Source of the DNA: Maricaulis sp965242785
GTDB lineage: Bacteria > Pseudomonadota > Alphaproteobacteria > Caulobacterales > Maricaulaceae
NCBI GenBank assembly: GCA_965242785.1
Contig: CBDETA010000004.1
Location: 1,302,001 to 1,366,000, forward strand
Length of the DNA: 64,000 bases
Direction of reading: 5' to 3'
Positions 27,566 to 36,450 of the stretch are shown here, one piece after another. The first letter of the stretch is position 1. Every line of letters begins with the position of its first letter. A model generated the notes under the pieces. The model was not told the origin of the DNA. It did not search any database and saw only the letters and a list, made by a program, of their open reading frames with translations. Both the position numbers and the translations under genes were made by a program.

Positions 27566-29074
27566 CTAATGGCCCATCAGACGCTCGAGCGCGTCCGGCC
27601 GGTCGTGGATGCCCAGGCGGTCGACCAGGGTCTTGCTGGCCTGGTTCATGCCGAGCAATTGCACCTCGGCGCCCTCGCGGCGGAATTTCAGCACGGCCAT
27701 GTCGACAGCCGCGACGCTGGACAGGTCCCAGACATGGGCCTGGCTGAGGTCGATGATGACGGTGTCGACCGCTTCCTTGAAGTCGAAAGCGCGCATGAAA
27801 TCCTCGCTCGAGGCGTAAAAAAGCTGGCCATCGACCGAATAGGTGCGGGTGTTTCCGTCGTCCGACAGTGAAGAGGTGACGGAAAAGGCGCGTGAAATGC
27901 GCCAGGCGAAGAAGAGACCGCTGAGCAGGACGCCGATACCGACCCCGATGGCAAGGTTGTGCGAGATCACGACGCCGATGACGGTGGCGATCATGACGAA
28001 GCTGGAGCTCTTGGGATGATGGCGAAGGTCGCGGATCGAGCTCCAGGAGAAGGTGCCGATCGAGACCATGATCATGATGGCGACCAGGGCCGGCATCGGG
28101 ATGCGGGCAACGAGATCGCCCAGGACCAGGATCATGAACAACAGGAACATGCCGGCGCACAGGGTGGAGAGGCGGCTGCGGCCGCCGGATTTCACATTGA
28201 TCACCGACTGGCCGATCATGGCGCAACCGGCCATGCCGCCGAAGAAGCCGGTGACGGAATTGGCGATGCCCTGGCCGATGCATTCGCGATTGCGGTCGCT
28301 GGGGGTGTCGGTGAGGTCGTCGACGATCTGGGCGGTCATCAGCGATTCCAGGAGGCCCACGGCGGCGACGGCGGCCGAGTAGGGCGCGATGATCATCAGT
28401 GTGTCGAGATTGAGCGGGATGTCCGGCAGGAGGAAGACGGGCAGGGTGTCGGGCAGTTCGCCCATGTCACCGACGGTGCGCACATTGTCCCAGCCGAAGA
28501 AGAGGGCGAGGCCGGTCAGCACGATGATGCAGACCAGCGGCGAGGGGATCGCCTTGGTGATGAAGGGGAAGCCGTAGATGATGCCCAGGCCGGCGGCGAC
28601 CAGGACATAGGTCAGCCAGCTGACATTGATAAGTTCGGGCAGCTGCGCCAGGAAGATCAGGATCGCCAGCGCATTGACGAAGCCGGTGATCACCGAGCGC
28701 GAGACGAAGCGCATCAGGTCGCCCAGCTTGAGGACGCCGGCGACGATCTGGATCAGCCCGGCCAGCACGGTGGCGGCGAGCAGGTATTGCAGCCCGTGTT
28801 CGCGCACCAGGGTGACCATCAGTACGGCGGTCGCGGCGGTGGCGGCCGAGATCATGCCGGGACGGCCGCCGGTGAAGGCGACGATGACGGCGATGGAGAA
28901 GCTGGCATAGAGGCCGACGCGCGGATCGACACCGGCGATGATGGAAAAGGCGATGGCTTCCGGGATCAGAGCCAGCGCCACGACCAGGCCGGCCAGCACG
29001 TCGCCGCGGATATTGTAGAACCAGTTCTCGCGGATGTCGTCGAACAGGGCGGTGTCGAAGCTTGGCAGGCGCAT
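27566..29074 (-). CDS. SulP-family anion transporter with STAS domain (SLC26-like)
   Basis: 502 residues. The N-terminal sulfate-transporter domain begins WFYNIRGDVLAGLVVALALIPEAIAFS, the signature of SulP, followed by about ten to twelve membrane helices. The STAS domain is at about 380-500 (VIIDLSQAHVWDLSSVAAVDMA). These proteins carry sulfate, bicarbonate or other anions; members that start with this VDPRVGLYAS motif often transport bicarbonate, but I cannot say which. It is upstream of the UspA gene, and the two are known to be fused or adjacent in many bacteria. Confidence 0.93.
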   Translation of the reverse strand: MRLPSFDTALFDDIRENWFYNIRGDVLAGLVVALALIPEAIAFSIIAGVDPRVGLYASFSIAVIVAFTGGRPGMISAATAATAVLMVTLVREHGLQYLLAATVLAGLIQIVAGVLKLGDLMRFVSRSVITGFVNALAILIFLAQLPELINVSWLTYVLVAAGLGIIYGFPFITKAIPSPLVCIIVLTGLALFFGWDNVRTVGDMGELPDTLPVFLLPDIPLNLDTLMIIAPYSAAVAAVGLLESLMTAQIVDDLTDTPSDRNRECIGQGIANSVTGFFGGMAGCAMIGQSVINVKSGGRSRLSTLCAGMFLLFMILVLGDLVARIPMPALVAIMIMVSIGTFSWSSIRDLRHHPKSSSFVMIATVIGVVISHNLAIGVGIGVLLSGLFFAWRISRAFSVTSSLSDDGNTRTYSVDGQLFYASSEDFMRAFDFKEAVDTVIIDLSQAHVWDLSSVAAVDMAVLKFRREGAEVQLLGMNQASKTLVDRLGIHDRPDALERLMGH

Positions 29075-29319
29075 GAGGATTCCCAGTCTGGCGCGCGGGC
29101 GTCCCGGCCTTGGACGCGGTGCGCGGATGTCAGCTGCCGGAGGCAGCGGGGGATGTCGGTGTCGGTGGCTCGATTGACGCGGCGCGCAGGCGGGGGCCCG
29201 GCGTCCGCGGGTGTGGCCATAACAGATTTCCCTGCGATGACAAGCGAGCCGGGTCTCAATCCCCGCTCGCCAATGCGGCGCTTTCCGACTTAAAGTGCGG
29301 GCAAAACGGGGAGATCGAC

Positions 29320-29736
29320 ATGTTCCAATCCATCCTGACGCCGGTGCTGGCGCTGATCTGCTGGACCTTTGTGATGTGGTTGTGGATGTACGCCACGCGC
29401 ATTCCGGCGATGCAAAAGGCCGGCATTGATGCCGGCAAGATCCAGCAGAAGGGCGAGCTGGACGTGCTGCCCATCGAGGTCAAGCGGATCGCCGACAACT
29501 ACAACCACCTGCACGAACAGCCGACGGTGTTCTTCGCCCTGGCCTTCTATTCCCACCTGGTGGGCGTGGCGGACGAGCTCAACGTGATGCTGGCCTGGGC
29601 CTATGTGGCGCTGCGCGTGGCGCATTCGCTGATCCAGGCGGTGTGGAATTACGTGCCGGTGCGTTTCCTGGCCTTCATTCTGTCCAGCCTGGTGCTGATC
29701 GTGATGACGGCGCGGAATGTGTGGGCGGCGCTGTAA
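29320..29736 (+). CDS. MAPEG-family membrane protein
   Basis: 138 residues from the ATG at 29320 (MFQSILTPVLALICWTFV). Four membrane helices are visible. The motif DNYNHLHEQPTVFFAL (about 63-78) is typical of the bacterial MAPEG superfamily, as is ALRVAHSLIQAVWNYV. Members include glutathione transferases and leukotriene synthases; the bacterial role is mostly unknown. Confidence 0.9.
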   Translation: MFQSILTPVLALICWTFVMWLWMYATRIPAMQKAGIDAGKIQQKGELDVLPIEVKRIADNYNHLHEQPTVFFALAFYSHLVGVADELNVMLAWAYVALRVAHSLIQAVWNYVPVRFLAFILSSLVLIVMTARNVWAAL

Positions 29737-29784
29737 CAGCCGGTCAGGATTTTCAACGGCACCGCTTGGTGCTAACCGAAGCCC

Positions 29785-30855
29785 ATGCACGCACCTGAAG
29801 CCCGACTCGCCCAGGTGATCGACCGGTTTGACCAGGTGGAAGCCCGCCTGGGTGCGGCCGGCGATCCCGATGAAATTGTCAAACTCTCCAAGGAACACGC
29901 GGAGCTGAAGCCGGTTGCCGAAAAGGCCTCCGAGCTGAAGGCCGCGCGCCAGGAGCTGGACGACCTAGCCGAGATGATGGAGGGCGGGGATCCGGAAATG
30001 GCCGACATGGCGCGCGAGGAATATTACGCGCTGAAGGAACGCCTGCCGGAGCTGGAGCGCGAGATGTCGCTCTTGCTGCTGCCCAAGGACAAGGATGACA
30101 GTGCGGATGCGCTGATCGAGATCCGGGCCGGTACGGGCGGCGACGAGGCGGCGCTGTTCGCGGGCGATCTCTACGAGATGTACCAGCGCTATGCGCAGTT
30201 GCGCGGCTGGAGCTGGGAACTGGTCTCGGCGTCGGAAGGCGAGCATGGCGGCTACAAGGAAGCCATCGCCCAGGTCTCGGGCAATGGCGTGTTCGGGCGG
30301 CTGAAATTCGAGAGCGGCGTGCACCGGGTCCAGCGCGTGCCGGCGACCGAGAGCCAGGGGCGGATTCATACCTCGGCGGCCACGGTGGCGATCATGCCCA
30401 AGCCGGAAGAGGTCGACTTCGAACTCGACATGGGCGAGGTGCGGGTCGACACGATGCGCGCGTCCGGCGCCGGTGGCCAGCACGTCAACAAGACCGAATC
30501 GGCCGTGCGCATGACCCACCTGCCGACGGGCATCATGGTGGTGTGCGCGGAGAAATCCCAGCACCAGAACCGGGCCCGGGCGCAGGAATTGCTCAAGGCC
30601 AAGCTGTACGACATGAAGCGCGAGGCCGAGCTGGCCGAGCGGGCGGCCGAGCGCAAGGGCCAGGTCGGTTCGGGCGACCGCTCGGAACGCATCCGCACCT
30701 ATAACTATCCGCAGGGCCGGGTGTCGGATCACCGCATCAATCTGACGCTCTACAAGCTGGACCAGATCATTGCCGGCGACGAGCTGGACGAGGTGATCCA
30801 GGCCCTGATCGCGGAAGACCAGGCGGCCCGGCTGGCGGCGCTGGAAGACGCCTGA
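29785..30855 (+). CDS. prfA: Peptide chain release factor 1
   Basis: 356 residues, usual length. The GGQ motif that enters the peptidyl-transferase centre is in GAGGQHVNKTESAVRMTH (about residue 232). The C-terminal SERIRTYNYPQGRVSDHRINLTLYKLD is RF1-specific. It terminates at UAA and UAG. The next gene, prmC, starts seven bases later and encodes the enzyme that methylates the glutamine of GGQ. Confidence 0.99.
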   Translation: MHAPEARLAQVIDRFDQVEARLGAAGDPDEIVKLSKEHAELKPVAEKASELKAARQELDDLAEMMEGGDPEMADMAREEYYALKERLPELEREMSLLLLPKDKDDSADALIEIRAGTGGDEAALFAGDLYEMYQRYAQLRGWSWELVSASEGEHGGYKEAIAQVSGNGVFGRLKFESGVHRVQRVPATESQGRIHTSAATVAIMPKPEEVDFELDMGEVRVDTMRASGAGGQHVNKTESAVRMTHLPTGIMVVCAEKSQHQNRARAQELLKAKLYDMKREAELAERAAERKGQVGSGDRSERIRTYNYPQGRVSDHRINLTLYKLDQIIAGDELDEVIQALIAEDQAARLAALEDA

Positions 30856-30861
30856 TCCACC

Positions 30862-31794
30862 GTGACCGGGCCCTTCGACAGACTGGTCGGTGATGCCCGG
30901 GCCGAATTCGACGCGGCGGCGAGCAAGCCCTTGCGCGAAGCCTGGCTGGGGCTGGGTCTGGCGGAAATCCGCAGCGATCTGGTGGCGCGCCTGCAGGCAG
31001 TCGGGATTGAAGAAGCCCCCATCGAGACGCGTCATCTTCTCACCCATGTGCTGGCACCGCACAGCCTGGCCCAGGCCCTGGCCGATCCGGCTTTGGTGTC
31101 CTGGCAGCGTGTGGCGCAGCTGGCTGATCTGGCCTGGGAGCGGCTGCAGCGCCGGCCGCTGAGCCAGGTGCTGGGCAGCCAGCCCTTCTGGACGCTGGAC
31201 CTCATGGTGACCGGCGATGTGCTGACGCCGCGGGCCGATACCGAAACCCTGGTCGAGGCGGTGCTGGAACGGCGCGGGCGCGAGGCGTGCGAGGTGCTGG
31301 ATCTGGGCACCGGGTCGGGCGCGATTCTGCTGGCCCTGCTGAGCGAACGGCCGGACTGGCGCGGGCTGGGCGTGGATCTGTCGGCACAGGCGCTGGCTGT
31401 GGCGCGCGGCAATGCCGAACGCTGCGGACTGATGTCACGTGCTGCTTTTGCGCAAGGCCGCTGGGGGGCGGGACTGGCCGACGGGCGCTTTGACGTCCTG
31501 GTCTCCAACCCGCCCTATATCACCACCGATGTGCTGGCCGGGCTGGAGCCGGAAGTGCGTGACTTCGAGCCGGCGCTGGCGCTGGATGGCGGGGCGGACG
31601 GGCTGGATGCCTATCGCGAAATCCTGGCTGATGTACCGCGATTGCTGAAGCGGGGCGGGCTGTGTGCGCTGGAGATCGGCTATGACCAGGGCGAGGCGGT
31701 AAGCGCGCTGGCGCGGGCTGCGGGCCTGGCCGATGTGGCGGTGTTGCGCGATCTGGCCGGACAGGACCGGGTGGTGCTGGGCGAGAACCGCTAA
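30862..31794 (+). CDS. prmC: Release factor glutamine N5-methyltransferase
   Basis: 310 residues starting at a GTG. The glutamine-methyltransferase motif NPPYITT is at about residue 217. SAM motif I is VLDLGTGSGAILLALLSERP (about 145). The RRPLSQVLGSQPFWTL segment is the family marker. It modifies the GGQ glutamine of the release factors; coupling to prfA is the usual arrangement. Confidence 0.97.
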   Translation: MTGPFDRLVGDARAEFDAAASKPLREAWLGLGLAEIRSDLVARLQAVGIEEAPIETRHLLTHVLAPHSLAQALADPALVSWQRVAQLADLAWERLQRRPLSQVLGSQPFWTLDLMVTGDVLTPRADTETLVEAVLERRGREACEVLDLGTGSGAILLALLSERPDWRGLGVDLSAQALAVARGNAERCGLMSRAAFAQGRWGAGLADGRFDVLVSNPPYITTDVLAGLEPEVRDFEPALALDGGADGLDAYREILADVPRLLKRGGLCALEIGYDQGEAVSALARAAGLADVAVLRDLAGQDRVVLGENR

Positions 31795-32008
31795 AAGGGC
31801 TTGGAATGCAAGCGCCCGCGGTCTAGGGTCCGATCCAAGGCAGGTGGGTCGCGCCAGTACGGGGGTCTCGCGCAGCCGGATAAACCACCTGTCAGTATCC
31901 GGCCTTTGTTGATCTCCCCGTATCGAGCTAGCGCACAGGCTTGCGCCTGCAAATGCACAGCAAAGCCCGAAGTCATGAACTGCATCGCTGTTGAACAGGA
32001 TAGGCGAT
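31795..32008. other. Intergenic region before DUF4167 gene
   Basis: About 214 bp, presumably the promoter and 5' leader of the DUF4167 gene. I see no ORF and no strong hairpin. Confidence 0.4.
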
Positions 32009-32701
32009 ATGAAGCGTCAACGTGGTCGAGGACGTAAGTCCGGAAATCCGGCAAACCGCAGCTACCAGAGCAATTGCCCCGGCGAAGTGAAGATCAACGG
32101 CAACGCCTCGCAGATCTATGACAAGTATCTGCAGCTGGCGCGTGATGCTTCATCGGCGGGCGACCGGGTGCGGGCGGAAAACCTCTACCAGCACGCCGAG
32201 CACTATTACCGCATTGTCCAGGCCAACCAGCCCAAGCGTGATCCCAACCAGGATGACGGCGACAATAATGACGGGATGGATGACGACGATACGCTCGACG
32301 CATCCGATGACAACAACACTCAGGGCAATGGCGATGGCCGGGACCGCCGGGACAATCGATCCAACCGGGATGACCGGGACGGGCGCGACGGCCGGGATCG
32401 CCGTGACGGCCGCGAAGGCCGCCGGGGCCGGGGCCGCAACCGCCAGCAATCCTCCAATGAGGATCCGCTGGGCGTGGTGACGCCGGAAGGCGATGCGCCG
32501 GCCGCTGACGCCAAAGCTGATACCGGTTCCGATGCACCGAAGCCGGATGCCTCCGAAGAGGATAACGCCCCGCGCCGGACCCGTCGTCCGCGCCGCACCA
32601 AGGCCGAGATCGCTGCCGACAAGGCCGCGGCCGAGGCGGCGCTGGAAAACGCCGGTGCGTCTTCGGGCGACAAGGACGGTTCGGACAGCGAGGCGGCCTA
32701 G
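32009..32701 (+). CDS. DUF4167 protein, alphaproteobacterial RNA-binding-like, with charged repeat region
   Basis: 230 residues from the ATG at 32009. The first 70 residues match DUF4167: basic KRQRGRGRKSGNPANRSYQSN, then INGNASQIYDKYLQLARDASSAGDRVRAENLYQHAEHYYRI. A disordered segment follows: Asp-rich (DDGDNNDGMDDDD), then Arg/Asp/Gly repeats (DGRDRRDNRS and similar, about 105-150) resembling RGG-type RNA-binding tracts. The tail is acidic-proline with a basic RRTRRPRRTK. The 3' end overlaps the MOSC gene by four bases. The function is unknown in the literature I can recall. Confidence 0.9.
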   Translation: MKRQRGRGRKSGNPANRSYQSNCPGEVKINGNASQIYDKYLQLARDASSAGDRVRAENLYQHAEHYYRIVQANQPKRDPNQDDGDNNDGMDDDDTLDASDDNNTQGNGDGRDRRDNRSNRDDRDGRDGRDRRDGREGRRGRGRNRQQSSNEDPLGVVTPEGDAPAADAKADTGSDAPKPDASEEDNAPRRTRRPRRTKAEIAADKAAAEAALENAGASSGDKDGSDSEAA

Positions 32702-33459
32702 TTCCGCACGGTGACAGGATCGCCCAGGGCGATCCGTCCGCCTTTTTCCACGGACAGGTAGAGGCCGCACTGGGTGTGGCCGTAATGCTCGAACAGGGCT
32801 TTTGGCAGATCGGTATCGCGCGTGGCGGTGGCGAGGTTGACGCTGGTCGCGGCGCAGCGGCCGATACGCGCCTGGGCCCGCAGGATGACGGCATCGCCGA
32901 TGGCGATCTCCCGGTTGATCCAGTCAAATTCCGCCCAGGGCTCGAGCCCGTCGATCAGGAGATTGCCGCGAAAGCGCAAGGGATCGAGGGTGAGGCCGGT
33001 GCGGGCGGAGAGGTCGCGCACGGAAGCGGCATTGATCAGGGAGATGTGCGGCTCGGGAATGTCCGTCATCGCCTGGTGCGGCGTGTGAAGCACGGCGAGC
33101 GGCTCGCGGGCCTGACCTTCCAACAATTCCGCCAGGGCGTCGAGAAACGGCGCATGGGTGGCCGGATCGTCGAGCTGGATGCGGATCGGGGCGCCGTCAT
33201 CCATGCGGGCGGTGTAGCTGTGATCGAGGGCGCTGAAGCGGCCGGAGACCCGGGCCAGGTCCGGGTGGGCGGCGAGCATCAGGAAATGCTTTTTCTTCAG
33301 ATGGCCGGGATTTTGCGGATCAAAGGGCGACTTCCCGTTTTCGATCGCATAGGCGCGGTCGAAGGGAAGGAGGCAGCCGGGTTCCAGATCCACCTCTGTC
33401 AACGGGTCCGGGCCAAGGCCCTTGATGGGAAAACGGTCGATTGCGGTAAGCTGGGGCAT
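32698..33459 (-). CDS. MOSC-domain protein with N-terminal beta-barrel
   Basis: 253 residues. The N-terminal MOSC_N-type domain starts LTAIDRFPIKGLGPDPLTEVDLEPG. The MOSC core follows (residues about 125-250), with RFRGNLLIDGLEPWAEFDW and RIGRCAATSVNLATATRD, including the conserved Cys that in related proteins handles sulfur or molybdenum cofactor. Predicted sulfur-carrier or molybdoenzyme-type oxidoreductase such as YiiM or YcbX; substrate unknown. It is divergent from clpB. Confidence 0.87.
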   Translation of the reverse strand: MPQLTAIDRFPIKGLGPDPLTEVDLEPGCLLPFDRAYAIENGKSPFDPQNPGHLKKKHFLMLAAHPDLARVSGRFSALDHSYTARMDDGAPIRIQLDDPATHAPFLDALAELLEGQAREPLAVLHTPHQAMTDIPEPHISLINAASVRDLSARTGLTLDPLRFRGNLLIDGLEPWAEFDWINREIAIGDAVILRAQARIGRCAATSVNLATATRDTDLPKALFEHYGHTQCGLYLSVEKGGRIALGDPVTVRN

Positions 33460-33508
33460 CGGATGGGTCGAATCGAGAGGTGGTCAGAATGTCGCGACTG
33501 AACCACTT

Positions 33509-33528
33509 GTGTGGCGGGATAGCCACAC
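33509..33528. repeat. 7-bp inverted repeat between MOSC and clpB
   Basis: GTGTGGC (33509-33515) and GCCACAC (33522-33528) with a six-base loop. It is not a CIRCE element (TTAGCACTC-N9-GAGTGCTAA). It lies about 50 bp from the MOSC gene start and may be an operator. Confidence 0.4.
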
Positions 33529-33560
33529 CTACATCCCAGTCGAAACGTCGTTCGGCCGTG

Positions 33561-33591
33561 CTTGATCAAGGCGGCAGACGGCACCCTATCT
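33561..33591 (+). promoter_or_regulatory. Candidate heat-shock (sigma-32) promoter of clpB
   Basis: CTTGAT at 33561-33566 and CCTATCT at 33585-33591, the latter fitting CYTATNT exactly, with the clpB ATG 21 bp further on. The alphaproteobacterial heat-shock consensus is about CTTG-N17/18-CYTATNT; here the CTTG-to-CYTATNT gap is 20, slightly long. Confidence 0.5.
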
Positions 33592-33612
33592 CGCCTCTAT
33601 CGGGAGATCGAC

Positions 33613-36225
33613 ATGGATTTTGAGACCTATACGGACCGCGCCCGGTCCATCATCCAGGCTGCGCAAGGCCTGGCCCTGAAATCGAACCACCAGCAATTCG
33701 CGCCCGAGCATGTGCTCAAGGCGCTGATGGATGACGAAGCCGGTCTGGCGGCCAATCTGATCGAGGCGGCCGGTGGCCGCGTGCGTCAGGTGCAGGATGC
33801 GGTGAGCCAGGCGCTGGCGGCGCTGCCCAAGGTGGAAGGCGGCCAGGGCAAGCTCTACCTGGCGCCGGACACGGCGAAGATTTTCGCCGCCGCCGATGAC
33901 GCCGCCAAGCGGGCCGGCGACCAGTATGTCACCGCCGAACGCCTGTTGCAGGCGATCAGCCTGACCTCGGGCAACAAGGCGGCGGATGCGCTGAAGGCAG
34001 CCGGTGTGACGCCGCAGGCGCTGAACACGGCGATCAATGATCTGCGCCAGGGCCGCACGGCGGACAGCCAGTCGGCCGAGGACAGCTATGAAGCGCTGAA
34101 GAAATACGCCCGCGACCTGACCGAAGTGGCGCGTGAGGGCAAGCTGGACCCGGTGATCGGCCGCGACGAGGAAATCCGCCGCGCCATCCAGGTCCTCTCC
34201 CGCCGCACCAAGAACAATCCGGTGCTGATCGGTGAGCCGGGCGTCGGCAAGACCGCGATCGCGGAAGGCCTGGCCTTGCGCATCGTCAATGGCGATGTGC
34301 CGGAGAGCCTGAAAGAGAAGAAGCTGCTGGCGCTGGACATGGGCGCGCTGATCGCCGGGGCGAAGTATCGCGGCGAGTTCGAGGAACGGCTGAAATCGGT
34401 GCTGAACGAGGTGCAGTCGGCCAACGGCCAAATCATCCTCTTCATTGACGAAATGCACACCCTGGTCGGCGCCCGCAAGAGCGATGGCGCGATGGACGCG
34501 TCCAACCTCTTGAAGCCGGCGCTGGCGCGCGGCGAGCTGCACTGTGTCGGTGCGACGACGCTGGATGAATACCGCAAGCATGTGGAGAAGGACGCGGCCC
34601 TGGCGCGGCGCTTCCAGCCGGTGATGGTGGATGAGCCGACGGTGGAGGACACGGTCTCGATCCTGCGCGGGCTGAAGGAGAAGTATGAGGTGCACCATGG
34701 CGTGCGCATCGCCGACAGCGCCATCGTGGCGGCGGCCAATCTCTCCAACCGCTATATCACCGACCGTTTCCTGCCGGACAAGGCGATCGACCTGATGGAC
34801 GAGGCCGCCTCGCGCCTGCGCATGCAGGTGGATTCAAAGCCGGAGGAGCTCGACGAGATCGACCGGCGGGCGATCCAGCTGAAGATCGAGGCGGAGGCCC
34901 TCAAGAAGGAGAATGACGACGCGTCGAAGGCGCGCCTGTCGACGCTGGAAAAGGAGATCGCCGAGCTGGAAGGCCGCTCGGCCGAGCTGACGGCGGCCTG
35001 GCGGGCAGAGAAGGACAAGCTGGCCTCGGCGACGACGCTGAAGGAAGAGCTGGAGCGGGCGCGAAACGAGCTGGTCGATGCCGAGCGTCGCGGTGATCTG
35101 GGCCGGGCGTCGGAGATCAAGTATGGCCGCCTGCCGCAGCTGGAACGCCAGCTGGCCGAGGCGGAGGCCGAAGGCGATGGCAGCGATGGCCAGATGGTGC
35201 AGGAAGTCGTCGATGACGAGCAGATCGCCCATGTCGTCTCGCGCTGGACCGGCGTGCCGGTGGACAAGATGCTGGAAGGCGAGCGCGACAAGCTGTTGCG
35301 CATGGAGGACAGCCTCCATCAGCGCGTGGTCGGCCAGGATGCGGCGCTGGAAGCCGTCTCCGATGCCGTGCGCCGGGCGCGGGCCGGCCTGAAGGATCCG
35401 GCGCGTCCGATCGGGTCTTTCCTGTTCCTGGGCCCGACCGGTGTCGGCAAGACCGAGCTGACCAAGGCGCTGGCCGAGTTTCTGTTCGATGACGAGCACG
35501 CGGTCACCCGCATGGACATGTCGGAATACATGGAGAAGCATTCGGTTGCCCGCATGATCGGCGCGCCGCCGGGCTATGTCGGCTATGAGGAGGGCGGAGC
35601 CCTGACCGAGGCCGTGCGCCGGCGGCCCTATCAGGTCGTGCTGCTGGACGAGATCGAGAAGGCGCACCCGGATGTGTTCAACGTGCTCCTGCAGGTGCTG
35701 GATGATGGCCGGCTGACCGACGGGCAGGGCCGCACGGTGGATTTCCGCAACACGATCATCATCATGACCTCCAATCTGGGGGCCGAGCATCTGCAGCTGG
35801 TCGAGGATGCCGAGGAGGCCCGCGAGGCGGTGATGATGGCGGTGCGCAGCCACTTCCGGCCGGAATTCCTCAACCGGGTGGACGAGATCATCCTGTTCCG
35901 CAAGCTGGCGCAGGAACACATGGGCGCCATCGTCGACATCCAGATCCAGCGCCTGGCGAAACTCCTGGCCGATCGCCGCATGACGATCGAACTGGACGGT
36001 GCCGCCCGCGACTGGCTGGCGGCCAAGGGCTATGACCCGGCCTATGGCGCACGCCCGCTGAAGCGGGTGATCCAGAAGGAGCTGCAGGACCCGCTGGCCC
36101 GCATGCTGCTGGAAGGCGGCATCAAGGATGGCGACACGATCGCGGTGTCATCCGAGGCCGGCGTGCTGACAGTGAACGGCACCGCGGTGGGGGTGAAGCC
36201 GCCCTTGAAGGCGGTGGTGAATTGA
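33613..36225 (+). CDS. clpB: ATP-dependent chaperone ClpB
   Basis: 870 residues from the ATG at 33613 (MDFETYTDRARSIIQAAQ). In order: Clp_N repeat domain, NBD1 with Walker A GEPGVGKT (about 212), the coiled-coil middle domain (about 400-530), NBD2 with Walker A GPTGVGKTELTKAL (about 611), and the C-terminal GARPLKRVIQKELQDPLA. Length and the middle domain separate it from ClpA. It disaggregates proteins with DnaK in the cytosol. A heat-shock-like promoter lies upstream and a strong terminator downstream. Confidence 0.99.
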   Translation: MDFETYTDRARSIIQAAQGLALKSNHQQFAPEHVLKALMDDEAGLAANLIEAAGGRVRQVQDAVSQALAALPKVEGGQGKLYLAPDTAKIFAAADDAAKRAGDQYVTAERLLQAISLTSGNKAADALKAAGVTPQALNTAINDLRQGRTADSQSAEDSYEALKKYARDLTEVAREGKLDPVIGRDEEIRRAIQVLSRRTKNNPVLIGEPGVGKTAIAEGLALRIVNGDVPESLKEKKLLALDMGALIAGAKYRGEFEERLKSVLNEVQSANGQIILFIDEMHTLVGARKSDGAMDASNLLKPALARGELHCVGATTLDEYRKHVEKDAALARRFQPVMVDEPTVEDTVSILRGLKEKYEVHHGVRIADSAIVAAANLSNRYITDRFLPDKAIDLMDEAASRLRMQVDSKPEELDEIDRRAIQLKIEAEALKKENDDASKARLSTLEKEIAELEGRSAELTAAWRAEKDKLASATTLKEELERARNELVDAERRGDLGRASEIKYGRLPQLERQLAEAEAEGDGSDGQMVQEVVDDEQIAHVVSRWTGVPVDKMLEGERDKLLRMEDSLHQRVVGQDAALEAVSDAVRRARAGLKDPARPIGSFLFLGPTGVGKTELTKALAEFLFDDEHAVTRMDMSEYMEKHSVARMIGAPPGYVGYEEGGALTEAVRRRPYQVVLLDEIEKAHPDVFNVLLQVLDDGRLTDGQGRTVDFRNTIIIMTSNLGAEHLQLVEDAEEAREAVMMAVRSHFRPEFLNRVDEIILFRKLAQEHMGAIVDIQIQRLAKLLADRRMTIELDGAARDWLAAKGYDPAYGARPLKRVIQKELQDPLARMLLEGGIKDGDTIAVSSEAGVLTVNGTAVGVKPPLKAVVN

Positions 36226-36231
36226 TGTGAG

Positions 36232-36266
36232 GGGGCGGACCGGACGGTCCGCCCCTTTTGCTTTGT
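36232..36266 (+). terminator. Rho-independent terminator of clpB
   Basis: Perfect 10-bp stem GGGGCGGACC (36232-36241) / GGTCCGCCCC (36246-36255), four-base loop GGAC, then TTTTGCTTT. Confidence 0.9.
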
Positions 36267-36280
36267 GGGGTGGCTGTTTT

Positions 36281-36437
36281 CTTCCCCAACGGACGTTGGG
36301 GACGTGGCCGAGCGGAGCGAGGTCGATGGGGTGCCGGCGCAGGCGGCGTGTCGGAGCCTGGCGCGGACAGCCTGCGGCCTTGCGGCCGCAGACTGTCCAC
36401 CGCTTCGCGGTCCCCCTCCCCAACTAGGTTGGGGAGG
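36281..36437. repeat. Intergenic hairpin element (non-coding)
   Basis: A GC-rich non-coding element bounded by two related palindromes: CCCCAAC/GTTGGGG around GGAC (36284-36301) and a perfect 10-bp CCTCCCCAAC/GTTGGGGAGG around TAG (36415-36437). Inside is a TGCGGCC/GGCCGCA hairpin nested within GACAG/CTGTC. No real ORF is supported in the 225 bp between clpB and the next gene. Confidence 0.65.
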
Positions 36438-36450
36438 AAAGAGTCGTCTG

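Noticed and set aside
32340..32440. Repetitive DNA that could be a CRISPR or tandem repeat
   Set aside because: It encodes the Arg/Asp/Gly tract of the DUF4167 protein in frame; units are imperfect and have no spacer structure.
33509..33528. Inverted repeat upstream of clpB as a CIRCE element
   Set aside because: It does not match TTAGCACTC-N9-GAGTGCTAA, and the spacing is six bases.
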